The notes below the pieces were generated by a model. It saw only the letters and a program-made list of their open reading frames with translations, was not told the DNA's origin and did no database searches. Shown here in pieces: positions 17,849 through 24,612 of a stretch of DNA of 26,046 nucleotides. The DNA is from a virus, in IMG/VR virus record IMGVR_UViG_3300036985_002547, positions 1 through 26,046 of that record; one strand, written 5' to 3'. How positions within the stretch are numbered: the first letter of the stretch is position 1; every line of letters begins with the position of its first letter. The position numbers and the translations under genes were made by a program.

Positions 17849-18043
17849 CTACGCACTAGCCTGACGGACGGAGCCGCCGATACGATTCGCATAGGCCTGA
17901 GCAGAACCTAAAGAAATAAACGCCCTGTTCGTGAAGACTCCGTTGAGCCATACCTCATACGAACCTTGAGCCTGATTGACTGAGCCGACATTCTGAACTC
18001 TGCCGTCCATAGGTCCACTCTTTTTTCTACACCCACAGCCCAT
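17849..18043 (-). CDS. Small MGCGC protein of the head module
   Basis: A 64-aa protein, ATG overlapping the protease TAA by one base. It begins MGCGCRKKSG, and the C-terminal half is SYEVWLNGVFTNRAFISLGS followed by QAYANRIGGSVRQ. Small proteins starting M(G)CGC with a YEV..(D/N)G...... A..YA.R.GG end lie next to protease or capsid genes in many actinophages. Function unknown; the Cys pair at the extreme N-terminus could bind metal. Last gene before promoter P-MCP. Confidence 0.75.
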   Translation of the reverse strand: MGCGCRKKSGPMDGRVQNVGSVNQAQGSYEVWLNGVFTNRAFISLGSAQAYANRIGGSVRQASA

Positions 18044-20169
18044 TACTTCTTATCCTTGACGCGTCGGGTGAGTTCGGCAACGCGATCTGAGGTAGAACGC
18101 CCGATAGAGGTGGCGATTCGTTCAGTTGCCCTCGTCATTGGACTGCTTGTGCGCTTCGTTTCGCCCTCGTAGGCAGGGAGCGACAGAGAAGCGACAAGCC
18201 CAAGGGACTCTCGGACTCGGATCTTCGGGAAGCCGGGTACATTTACTGCTAAAACGGCTACTAACTCAAGTGACCCACCGATACGCCGCCAGTCACCCGA
18301 TACATCAGCCGCCATCAGCGCCCTCACATCTTCTGCAGTCAGCCCGGGACGGAGGGAACCGGCTATCCATATACCGAAATCGTCTTCTCCTGCCGTCACG
18401 TCGGCTGCGGCTAGGGCCGTGTTATCGTAGTGCGCTGCTGTCTCGGAGGCTGAAGCGTGCTGAGAAGCGTGACCAGAGTTCATACTGATTTGCCCTACAG
18501 GGAAGCGTTGCCCGTCGTCACATAGGATTTCTCCTGTAAGGAAGTGGGCATACACGGCGACACTGTGCGGAGGCTGAATACAGCGATCCCCGAACCCGAC
18601 GTGACACTGACCCCACACGGCAAGGTGTCCATACACACGCCCGGAGTCATCGACCGTCAAAGGAGTCGGCTCTGAGAGTTGAGGGTTGTCGTACCATGAT
18701 GACGGAGGCACGACGGGAGGCTGAATAGGGTGGCCTGACGCGAGTATAGAACCTTGACCGTCACGACTTGACATTGACTTCTTGACCTTGTTTGCCCACG
18801 CCATACCCGGATCGCCGCCCCACAATGCCCAAGCAATACGACCTGCGGAGGGGAATCCGTCTTGTTCGGGGACGAAACCGGTGCCCTTCTTATCAACTTC
18901 GTGTCTTGAGAAGTATGACACCATTCTAGTAATCGTGTCCGGGGATAGATTCTTGCCGTTAGAAATGTCCCTTGCCCGGGCTACTCCGACTTCCGTGCCG
19001 CCTCTGCCGTATTCGGCTCGCCACTCCAGACCTCTCGTAGCCTCCTCCTGCGCTCCCTGTGGCGGCTGAAAGTTAATGTCGTCATAGGAGGCGAACGCCG
19101 AAATGTAACCTGTTGCTTCATTCTGACGGAAGATTGACGCAGTAAGCGCAGCGATATTCTCGATAAAGGCTTCCTGAAACGCCGGGAACGGCACAACCGT
19201 ACAGCCCATAACCCGTGCAGACGTGACACGCATTTTAAGACCGTCCATTGTCAGCGACACGTCGCCAGTCTCCGGATCTACTGTTTCTGCGGGAACCTCA
19301 CTAGGAACAAGAACCTCATACTCCAATGAGTCAAGGTCTACAGATACTCCTCGAAGCTCGCCGTTTCTGACGAGGTTCTGAAGGCCTACTGCCGTAGGAT
19401 CCTCTGACTTCACATAGGAACCGTAAGCGTGTATCTCTCGCCCGGTGCGCTCAATACGCGTCAAACGTCCTATCAGCACAGCGTTCATATGACCTTCGGT
19501 AGTACGGTCAGTCGCCATTAAGGGCAACGGCAGATCGCGCCACGACAGAGCGCCCTCCTCGATGTAGCGCCCGTCGCCAGTCCACACTCCCTCCAGCACC
19601 ATCATCGTGTGGAAGTCTTCGGATAGTTCTAGTTCCGTACCGTTGTCCATTACTTCTCCTTCTGTCCGGGCAATCCACGCATCGCAGGTACGCAAGGAAG
19701 CACACTTAAAATCAAACACTTCGCAGTATCCAAGATCGCCAGCATCCACAGCAGACCAGTCATCAGTCTCTCCGGATAAGCCGCTAGAGATACATTCCGT
19801 CATCGAGTCCGTAGTGTCAAAAGCAGCGCAGTTCCCACAGCGAGCAGTCTTGACTTCCTCTATAGACACCTTCCATCTGTCGGCCTTGACCTTCCAAAAG
19901 TCATCATTCGGCTCGCCGGGATTTAGGGGACCGTACTGCCCGACCTTGATAGCCTTCTCCCGATTCCTCAGGTTCACGGCAACGTCGCCTGTCGCAGGAG
20001 GACACTCCTGAGTCATCTCGCTTTCGTCATCTCCCCGACCTACCTCTACACTGACCTCAACCTCAACCGTGTGATTCATTTCTCCAACGGACGTGTCGTC
20101 AAGATTGTCGTACACAGGGACTATCTGTAGTTTCATAGGACCTAATGTAGCACCTAGCAGTGTCGTCAC
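18043..20169 (-). CDS. Capsid maturation protease, multidomain
   Basis: A 708-aa protein from GTG 20169 (GGAG 7 bases upstream; an ATG at codon 12 with AGGT is an alternative). Residues ~109-166 hold a Cys cluster (CGNCAAFD, then LGYCEVFDFKCASLRTCDAW, six Cys), probably metal or Fe-S binding. Residues ~215-285 look like a prohead serine protease core: EGHMNAVLIGRL (His ~227) and RNGELRGVSVDLD (Ser ~275). Residues ~370-470 carry RARDISNGKNLS, YFSRHEVDKKGTG and IAWALWGGDPGMAWA, a domain often fused to phage proteases. From ~490: PPSSWYDNP, GRVYGHLAVWGQCHVGFGDR, SGHASQ, HYDNT and SGDWRRIGGSLELVAVLAVN, the actinophage maturation protease type. It cleaves capsid precursor in the prohead. Confidence 0.82.
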   Translation of the reverse strand: MTTLLGATLGPMKLQIVPVYDNLDDTSVGEMNHTVEVEVSVEVGRGDDESEMTQECPPATGDVAVNLRNREKAIKVGQYGPLNPGEPNDDFWKVKADRWKVSIEEVKTARCGNCAAFDTTDSMTECISSGLSGETDDWSAVDAGDLGYCEVFDFKCASLRTCDAWIARTEGEVMDNGTELELSEDFHTMMVLEGVWTGDGRYIEEGALSWRDLPLPLMATDRTTEGHMNAVLIGRLTRIERTGREIHAYGSYVKSEDPTAVGLQNLVRNGELRGVSVDLDSLEYEVLVPSEVPAETVDPETGDVSLTMDGLKMRVTSARVMGCTVVPFPAFQEAFIENIAALTASIFRQNEATGYISAFASYDDINFQPPQGAQEEATRGLEWRAEYGRGGTEVGVARARDISNGKNLSPDTITRMVSYFSRHEVDKKGTGFVPEQDGFPSAGRIAWALWGGDPGMAWANKVKKSMSSRDGQGSILASGHPIQPPVVPPSSWYDNPQLSEPTPLTVDDSGRVYGHLAVWGQCHVGFGDRCIQPPHSVAVYAHFLTGEILCDDGQRFPVGQISMNSGHASQHASASETAAHYDNTALAAADVTAGEDDFGIWIAGSLRPGLTAEDVRALMAADVSGDWRRIGGSLELVAVLAVNVPGFPKIRVRESLGLVASLSLPAYEGETKRTSSPMTRATERIATSIGRSTSDRVAELTRRVKDKK

Positions 20170-20220
20170 GCTAGGACTCCGAAGTGTTATTTCTTACCTC
20201 AATCCCGGCGACGATTCTTT

Positions 20221-20260
20221 AAGAAAAAGCAGTGACCCTCAGCATTACGCTGAGGGTCAC
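20221..20260 (-). terminator. Rho-independent terminator after the P-B unit
   Basis: A perfect 12-bp stem GTGACCCTCAGC (20232-20243) with GCTGAGGGTCAC (20249-20260) and a 5-base loop, followed on the minus strand by TGCTTTTTCTT. It lies about 95 bases after the last gene of the P-B unit and 50 before the protease start. Confidence 0.9.
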
Positions 20261-20271
20261 GCTCGGAGAGG

Positions 20272-20337
20272 GTCGGAACAGGGTGCTGTTTAGTTGTCCC
20301 GACTAGAGACAGGCAATACCAAGAAGCCAAATGGTAT
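20272..20337 (-). other. Structured 3' untranslated region of the P-B transcript
   Basis: Two further hairpins precede the terminator on the minus strand: ATACCA/TGGTAT (20337-20332 with 20321-20316) and a 9-bp stem with one G-U pair, GTCGGGACA/TGTTCCGAC (20303-20295 with 20280-20272). Together with the terminator they make a run of three hairpins in about 120 bases with no gene. Confidence 0.45.
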
Positions 20338-20353
20338 GACCCGGCCCGAACCC

Positions 20354-20566
20354 TCACCAAATCTCATCGTCCAGCATTCTCCTAGCGCACCTCAAGGCTA
20401 ACTGTGTGGTGCTGTGTGCGTGTCCACATACAGTTTCTTCCTGTGTCCTCGGATCGTAGAACTGAACGAAATACTTCTGACTGCCCCAAGGACTTCGTGA
20501 GTAGGGTTTGACCTCAGCAAGGACGCGAGTCTTTGAGGAGGCTAGGACAAGATAACCCTCAGTCAC
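20354..20566 (-). CDS. Small unknown protein, last gene of the P-B unit
   Basis: A 70-aa protein. I chose the GTG at 20566, which overlaps the end of the preceding gene, because the longer frame up to 20641 runs entirely inside that gene. The product (MTEGYLVLASSKTRVLAEVK, then SQKYFVQFYDPRTQEETVCG and STTQLALRCARRMLDDEIW) looks like a small alpha/beta domain with a C-terminal helix that begins with a T-ALRCARR pattern. No family recognised. It is followed by the structured 3' region and terminator. Confidence 0.6.
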   Translation of the reverse strand: MTEGYLVLASSKTRVLAEVKPYSRSPWGSQKYFVQFYDPRTQEETVCGHAHSTTQLALRCARRMLDDEIW

Positions 20567-20810
20567 TGTCCCGACCCAACCGATACAGTTCCTTCGTCCA
20601 CTCCAACTCTGTCCACACAATCCCAAAGATTGAATCAACATTGTCGTAGCACACTCGACAGCAGGTTCCGTCGTCAGTTCCTGTACCCGTAGCCTGACAG
20701 CAGGGTGTCAGTGGATAGTACAAGTCACCGTTGCGAACAATCGTTGCCTTTATGTCACACCACTCACCTCCGAGGGTGTAGGTGCCGACAACTTCTGGAG
20801 CGCCGGTCAC
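20559..20810 (-). CDS. Small zinc-ribbon-like protein
   Basis: An 83-aa protein whose GTGA start overlaps the stop of the preceding gene. It contains YPLTPCCQATGTGTDDGTCC followed by RVCYDN: two CC/CxxC knuckles about ten residues apart, a plausible four-Cys zinc ribbon. Small proteins with a PCCGA...C..CY pattern are common in actinophages. The C-terminus is acidic. A DNA- or RNA-polymerase-binding role is possible for such ribbons, but nothing here shows it. Confidence 0.68.
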   Translation of the reverse strand: MTGAPEVVGTYTLGGEWCDIKATIVRNGDLYYPLTPCCQATGTGTDDGTCCRVCYDNVDSIFGIVWTELEWTKELYRLGRDSD

Positions 20811-21265
20811 TTCTTCACCTCCGAGGTCTTGACAGGAGGGTTCAGAACTGAACCGTTGATAACTCGGACTACAGTCTCACCGAAGTAGTATTCTGCTGTT
20901 GCCCTTCCTGTTAATACCTCAATACCGAGTATGCAATTCTTCTTCTTAGGGTTGATACCACCGAACGCAAACACTCGTTTACTGACGGTGAACAGAGTCC
21001 CGAGAGGCGCTGTCAGGACAGTCGGCTGAAACTCCTCGTCATACGATGTGTAGCCGAACTTCGTGTAATACTGAGCCTCCTTAGACGAGAGGTTCACGCC
21101 ATTAGGGCCTTCCTCAAGTGCCGTAGCCGTCACTTTATAGTCAAACCACTCACCACACCCAACGCTCGTCTTAGAGACAACTAGGTTGTGCTTCTTGAGT
21201 ATGTCTGTTACTGCCTGCTGAATCTCCTTGGAGACTGTTGAGGCAAGTTCTTTGCTGATGTTCAT
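20807..21265 (-). CDS. Unknown protein of the P-B unit
   Basis: A 152-aa protein, ATGA overlap with the preceding gene. The N-terminal helix is MNISKELASTVSKEIQQAVT, followed by LVVSKTSVGCGEWFDYKVTA, the middle GVNLSSKEAQYYTKFGYTSY, and a beta-rich end GTLFTVSKRVFAFGGINPKK and AEYYFGETVVRVI. I do not recognise the family; composition is that of a soluble globular protein. It is the second of four coupled genes between a promoter and a terminator. Confidence 0.68.
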   Translation of the reverse strand: MNISKELASTVSKEIQQAVTDILKKHNLVVSKTSVGCGEWFDYKVTATALEEGPNGVNLSSKEAQYYTKFGYTSYDEEFQPTVLTAPLGTLFTVSKRVFAFGGINPKKKNCILGIEVLTGRATAEYYFGETVVRVINGSVLNPPVKTSEVKK

Positions 21266-21525
21266 TGTGCTGTTCCTCTCGCTCTGAAATCAGCCTGTTC
21301 TGCGTTGCGTGCGTGATAATCGCAAGTCTCACAGCAATAGCCAAACTCAGCCATATAGGTGGCAACAGTCAGTGAGTCAAGACGTCGCCAAGTGCTGATT
21401 GGCGTAACATATTTCTTTCGGTTAGGGAGACTCGTCCAAGACGACCGGAGGTATGAACCTCCGTGCGTAAGGCAAGTTAGTTCTCCTTGCCCCTCGCTCT
21501 CAAAGTAAATCTGCTCTGTATTCAT
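21262..21525 (-). CDS. Small Cys/His-rich protein, first gene of the P-B unit
   Basis: An 87-aa protein with AGGAG 8-9 bases before the ATG and promoter P-B about 50 bases upstream. Residues ~16-22 have LTCLTHGG and residues ~62-70 YCCETCDYH, so two clusters (CxxH and CCxxCxxH) about 45 residues apart could bind one zinc ion. Between them PNRKKYVTPISTWRRLDSLT may form a beta-hairpin. Unknown function; as lead gene of a self-contained unit it may be a host-directed or regulatory protein. Confidence 0.7.
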   Translation of the reverse strand: MNTEQIYFESEGQGELTCLTHGGSYLRSSWTSLPNRKKYVTPISTWRRLDSLTVATYMAEFGYCCETCDYHARNAEQADFRARGTAQ

Positions 21526-21560
21526 AGGTTATTTCTCCTCTAGTCGGCAGTGAACGGGAC

Positions 21561-21635
21561 GTCCACTTCTAGAAGTATAGCCGACCCGAGTCGGCAAGTC
21601 AAGGATTAAAGGGAGATTTCTTTAGAAATCTTTTT
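21561..21635 (-). promoter_or_regulatory. Promoter P-B with operator-like palindrome and upstream AT box
   Basis: Minus strand TTGACT (21602-21597), 17 bases, TATACT (21579-21574); the spacer contains GCCGAC-TCGG-GTCGGC (21595-21580). AAAAAGATTTCTAAA (21635-21621) ends 18 bases upstream of the -35. It differs from P-A at 3 of 75 positions, and similarity continues into the leader (GTTCAC near +15). Confidence 0.88.
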
Positions 21636-21643
21636 AGCACTTT

Positions 21644-21696
21644 AGAAGCCTCCAGCCTCCTGTGTGAGGGGAGCCACAGGAGACTCGGAGACTTCT
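21644..21696 (-). other. Nested stem-loop after the endolysin gene
   Basis: An outer 10-bp stem (AGAAGCCTCC 21644-21653 with GGAGACTTCT 21687-21696, one G-U pair in the RNA) encloses an 8-bp stem (CTCCTGTG 21657-21664 with CACAGGAG 21675-21682). No U-run follows on the minus strand, so it is not a classical terminator; it may stabilise the 3' end of the lysis transcript. Confidence 0.5.
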
Positions 21697-21725
21697 CACG
21701 CAAAGATTGTCTAAGGAGAGGAGAG

Positions 21726-22292
21726 TCAGGTCTTGGTGATGACGGAGGGCCGAGGCAAAGACTTCCACGCCGTAGCCATCTTCTCAGCAGACTCTGCGAA
21801 CGCCGGAGCAATCTCCCAATGGAGCCACTGCCCTCCCGGAGTCCCGGCATTATCTTTCTCGGTATAAATCTTAATCCCGCTCGACACGTCAGCCCTGCTA
21901 CAGCGATACCCTCGGCCCCAAGCTTTCAGGGCACCTTTACCGTCAGGATCGTATGCGTAATCGTGCAACTCCTCTATGCCTAGTTCCGTAGCGTACATCA
22001 GACACCACTCCCACGCCTCTAAAGCTGTGACGCGATTGCTGTAGCCAGTATCTATCGCACGTCCTGTTGCGTGGACACTCATCCACTTCTTATAGTCAGG
22101 TAGCGCCTCTAGTTGCGCTTTATTCTTGTTCTGATACTGAGCCGGGGCAGATCGCATCGCTCTAACGGCTAAAATGCCGATGTTCTTCAGACCCCACCTG
22201 TGATGAAGGCAATCCATAAACTTCTGTACGCCCGGAGGGACAGCAGTGCCGATGGAGTTAAACCCTGTATAGGGACGTTTGGTGTTGCTCAC
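21726..22292 (-). CDS. Endolysin, M15-type peptidase
   Basis: A 188-aa protein, GTGA overlap with the preceding holin candidate. Residues 72-81 read SVHATGRAID, the SxHxxGxAxD zinc-site motif of M15 D-Ala-D-Ala / L-Ala-D-Glu peptidases (His74, Asp81), and QWLHWEI (His158) supplies the third ligand. W93 and the helix LEAWEWCLMYATELGIEEL lie between, as in the family. No cell-wall-binding repeat and no signal peptide are visible, so it would need a holin to reach the wall. It would cleave peptidoglycan stem peptides at lysis. Confidence 0.85.
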   Translation of the reverse strand: MSNTKRPYTGFNSIGTAVPPGVQKFMDCLHHRWGLKNIGILAVRAMRSAPAQYQNKNKAQLEALPDYKKWMSVHATGRAIDTGYSNRVTALEAWEWCLMYATELGIEELHDYAYDPDGKGALKAWGRGYRCSRADVSSGIKIYTEKDNAGTPGGQWLHWEIAPAFAESAEKMATAWKSLPRPSVITKT

Positions 22293-22480
22293 TTTCGGAG
22301 TCCGAAGCCGCTGTCATTCTTGTTGAGGAATCTTATAGCTACAGGCACAAGACTTGCCCATAGAGCATTGAGGGTTGCCATAGTGTCTCCTCCGGAGGCA
22401 GTGTAGGCGGCGATACCCGTTCCTACGAGCGCCCTTGCGTATGACTCTAGAATGGCACGATACTCAGGTTTCAGTTTCAC
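22289..22480 (-). CDS. Small holin candidate
   Basis: A 63-aa protein from a GTG with AAAGGAG seven bases upstream, overlapping the previous gene by 17 bases. It has a short charged N-terminus (MKLKPEYRAILESYARAL), a hydrophobic region GTGIAAYTASGG...LNALWASLVPVAIRFL, and ends NKNDSGFGLRK. Small actinophage membrane proteins ending in P.(I/V)R.LN.(N/D)D..FG and encoded next to the endolysin are commonly called holins. Directly before the endolysin gene, with start-stop overlap. Confidence 0.65.
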   Translation of the reverse strand: MKLKPEYRAILESYARALVGTGIAAYTASGGDTMATLNALWASLVPVAIRFLNKNDSGFGLRK

Positions 22481-22760
22481 TTCTTGTCTCCTTTGGTCTT
22501 GATTTCAGGCCGTTAGCCGATAGAACACCTGCGAGACTACCAGTCATAAAGACACACAGCGTTGATACTAGGTCAATAAAAGCAGTGTCATTAGGGGCTT
22601 GCTTGTTGATTGGCTGTGTGACAAAGACGAGCGAATAGAGCATTGTGCAGACCGATATGGAGAATACGAAGGCGAGAGTCAGACCGATGATAAAAATGAG
22701 CCTTGCGTGGATCTCCTCGGGCGTATGGCGCTTATCAGGGTTGCGTAATGTCGGTGACAC
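22464..22760 (-). CDS. Two-helix membrane protein, holin candidate
   Basis: A 98-aa protein from the GTG at 22760, chosen because GAGGAGG lies 9 bases upstream inside the lipoprotein gene. Two membrane segments are plain: RLIFIIGLTLAFVFSISVCT (~20-45) and FIDLVSTLCVFMTGSLAGVL (~62-82), ending in a charged tail (KSRPKETRSETET). The N-terminal HTPEEIHARL before the first helix and the SANGLK after the second recall, from memory, a conserved phage membrane protein next to lysis genes. With two helices and both ends probably cytoplasmic it would be a class II-like holin. Confidence 0.68.
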   Translation of the reverse strand: MSPTLRNPDKRHTPEEIHARLIFIIGLTLAFVFSISVCTMLYSLVFVTQPINKQAPNDTAFIDLVSTLCVFMTGSLAGVLSANGLKSRPKETRSETET

Positions 22761-22953
22761 TGGTCGATACCTCCTCAGGGATCAAGTCTTTCGTACAGGT
22801 ATCAGAAGCAAGACACGCCGGAGGCAGGCACTCGACAGATCCCCATTTCGCCGGGTTCTGACAGGGATAGCGATAACTGCCCTGATAGCCACACCCCGAG
22901 AATACCGTCAGCAGGCTCCCTATCAGTATCAGACGTCGTATAGACGATCTCAC
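22735..22953 (-). CDS. Small lipoprotein of the lysis cassette
   Basis: A 72-aa protein from the GTG at 22953-22951, whose GTGA overlaps the stop of the 56-aa membrane protein; the longer frame up to 23160 only shadows that gene. Residues 1-21 are a lipoprotein signal (RRLILIGSLLTVFSGC, Cys21), then YRYPCQNPAKWGSVECLPP and ACLASDTCTKDLI, four more Cys in a PC...C.PP.C....TC pattern. I recall similar Cys-rich lipoproteins beside holin-like genes in aquatic phages. The lipobox residue at -3 is Phe rather than the usual Leu. Likely outer-face membrane anchored. Confidence 0.68.
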   Translation of the reverse strand: MRSSIRRLILIGSLLTVFSGCGYQGSYRYPCQNPAKWGSVECLPPACLASDTCTKDLIPEEVSTSVTDITQP

Positions 22954-23120
22954 TCTTCGTCCTCGGGTCCTAGCGCGTGTAGAAACAGCTGAGTCGCCAC
23001 TATTGCGATAGAGAGGTAGCCCACGAACGCTCGAATCCACCCCGACAGGGTCAGATAAACGATGATAGCGGTAGCCCACACCCATAGGTTTTCTTTCACG
23101 AACTCTGTATGACGACTCAC
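22950..23120 (-). CDS. 56-aa two-helix membrane protein
   Basis: A short gene found by reading the gap between the PA14 gene and the lipoprotein. GTG (23120-23118) overlaps the PA14 gene's TGA as GTGA, with AAGGA five bases upstream; TGA at 22952-22950 overlaps the next GTG. The product is MSRHTEFVKENLWVW, then a hydrophobic run to about residue 50 (ATAIIVYLTLSGW, AFVGYLSIAIVATQLFLHAL) and an acidic end GPEDEE. Two short transmembrane helices joined by WIRAF are likely. Overlaps at both ends and a ribosome site support it as a real coupled gene; holin or antiholin is possible. Confidence 0.7.
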   Translation of the reverse strand: MSRHTEFVKENLWVWATAIIVYLTLSGWIRAFVGYLSIAIVATQLFLHALGPEDEE

Positions 23121-24364
23121 TTCTTCCTTTTACTGGTAGGTGGCGGGATAACTGTAGCAAGGCCCGTCGCCGCTATGAGTGTACGCCGTTCGCTTACCGG
23201 GATTCGTGATGATAGTGGTATGTAGGTGTCCGTCTTGCCGCCAAAGACATTGACCTTCTTCTCAAAACTCTTACGGATCGCAGGAGGAGCGCCCTGAACG
23301 GCGGCTACGAGTGCGATTCCTTCTTCTATCGTCAGAGCTGATTCCTGTATTGCGCTGAACACCTCCTCAGCCTCGCCCGGGGAGAGAGAACGCACTGCCT
23401 CCGGATCGGTAGCGACTGCTAGAGCCACCTCTGCCCTCAGTTCCGCGCTAGATTGCTCTTCGAGAACGCTGACTGTGGTGGTGGTGAGGAGGGTGCTCGT
23501 CACTACGGGCATTAGGGTACTGGTAGAAGGCACTGTAGTCGTGACAGGCTCTAGTATCGGCAGTGATGAGGACGTCGTTGTTCGTGGTGAGGTTGAGGTG
23601 GTCGAGGCTACTGAGGAGGAAGTTGTTGTTGCCTTTGCGGTGGTGGTGGTGGGGAGAGAGGCGAGCGTTGTGGTGGTCGTTGCGGGTTCGCTTTCTGTTG
23701 TGGTCGTTGCGGCTATCGTTGTTGGTGTCTCCGTCGTCGTCGTCGTCGCCGGGGCGAGCGTTGTGGTGGTGGAGGTGGTGGATGTGGTGGTGCTGGTCGA
23801 GGTTGTCGTGGTCGTGGTCTCGACTACGGGCAGTCCGTCGAGAGTGAAAGCTTCGGGAGGCACTATGTTCCAGTCGGCCTGATCGTTGTCTAACTGCCAC
23901 ATCAACATCGCACAGGTTCCGCCGCCGTTCTCATACACCCAACCGTCTAGGGCAAGAGGAGTCGCCGTAGCATAGAATCGCCGGGGAGCGTAATCAACGC
24001 TACATCCTTTGTCTGACCAGTCTCCGAAGGTAGTCCCGTCTATCGTGAAATGACTCCCGTCATCTGACGCAATAGCGAATCTCACAGAGGTCACTCCCTC
24101 GGGTATCGTAACAAAACCCTCGTAGTGAACTAAGAATAAGTCCCCTCCACACGTCCCGATTGGCTGATACTCGTACTGAATGTTGATGAACTCATCTACC
24201 CTAAATCCACACAACGGATATACGGAGTCCGAACGCTCCGGTGGAATCTCGGAGATCGTGTAGGCCTTGACACTTAGACCCGGCTCTAGGGCGCTGACCT
24301 GAGAAGGGAAGAGTGACCCAAAGGCTACGGCACACAGGCTAACGAAAGAGAGTAGCCGCCTCAC
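23117..24364 (-). CDS. Secreted PA14-domain protein with Thr-rich linker
   Basis: A 415-aa protein. Residues 1-25 are a signal peptide (MRRLLSFVSLCAVAFGSL, cut after VSA). Residues ~30-165 are PA14-like: LFLVHYEGFVTIPEGVTSVR, FAIASDDGSHFTIDG, then WVYENGGG and AMLMWQ. Such domains bind glycans. Residues ~180-305 are almost all Thr/Ser with some Ala/Pro/Val, a flexible, possibly glycosylated stalk. Residues ~306-415 are a helical domain (EAEEVFSAIQESALTIEEGI, FEKKVNVFGGKTDTYIPLSS) with a basic tail. The layout resembles actinobacterial surface proteins and suggests host origin. GTG start, no Shine-Dalgarno, probably coupled. Role unknown: cell surface alteration or adsorption. Confidence 0.78.
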   Translation of the reverse strand: MRRLLSFVSLCAVAFGSLFPSQVSALEPGLSVKAYTISEIPPERSDSVYPLCGFRVDEFINIQYEYQPIGTCGGDLFLVHYEGFVTIPEGVTSVRFAIASDDGSHFTIDGTTFGDWSDKGCSVDYAPRRFYATATPLALDGWVYENGGGTCAMLMWQLDNDQADWNIVPPEAFTLDGLPVVETTTTTTSTSTTTSTTSTTTTLAPATTTTTETPTTIAATTTTESEPATTTTTLASLPTTTTAKATTTSSSVASTTSTSPRTTTSSSLPILEPVTTTVPSTSTLMPVVTSTLLTTTTVSVLEEQSSAELRAEVALAVATDPEAVRSLSPGEAEEVFSAIQESALTIEEGIALVAAVQGAPPAIRKSFEKKVNVFGGKTDTYIPLSSRIPVSERRTLIAATGLATVIPPPTSKRKK

Positions 24365-24366
24365 TA

Positions 24367-24612
24367 CTAAGAGGGAGGGAGTTCTACCGGGGCGTATGGA
24401 TCGACGTCATCCCCGGCGAACGGGTGACGCTTCATATACTCGTCTATAGCGTCGGGGTAGCCGTTAGACACATAAATCACTAACTCCTCATTAGACAATG
24501 TTGCGAAATCAACGACAACAATCATCGGGTTTATGAAGTCGTCTACGATAACGATGACCTCGTTACCCTGAGTCTTCACCCGTCCATCGCTGTCAAATGT
24601 TGCTTCAGGCAT
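24367..24612 (-). CDS. Small acidic unknown protein
   Basis: An 81-aa protein whose ATG lies inside the last codons of the ADP-ribosyltransferase gene, with GGAGG at 6-base spacing. Sequence features: a beta-rich start EVIVIVDDFINPMIVVVDFA, then SNEELVIYVSNGYPDAIDEY and an acidic, Pro-rich end. No family recognised. It could be an immunity or partner protein for the preceding ART domain because it is coupled to it, but only position supports that. Confidence 0.68.
   Translation of the reverse strand: MPEATFDSDGRVKTQGNEVIVIVDDFINPMIVVVDFATLSNEELVIYVSNGYPDAIDEYMKRHPFAGDDVDPYAPVELPPS

Noticed and set aside
20320-20360. Possible tRNA T-arm (GGGTTCGGGCC) after the last P-B gene
   Set aside because: No matching acceptor, anticodon or D arms and no CCA; the bases lie at a gene end and form other hairpins.
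22735-23160. A 141-codon reading of the lipoprotein gene from 23160
   Set aside because: The first ~69 codons overlap the 56-aa membrane gene and give an Arg/Ser-rich sequence; the lipoprotein signal and coupled GTG at 22953 mark the true start.
23475-23882. Plus-strand frames of Val/Trp-rich sequence opposite the PA14 gene
   Set aside because: They are the antisense of the Thr codon run (ACC/ACG read as GGT/CGT and so on) and have no ribosome site or domain.
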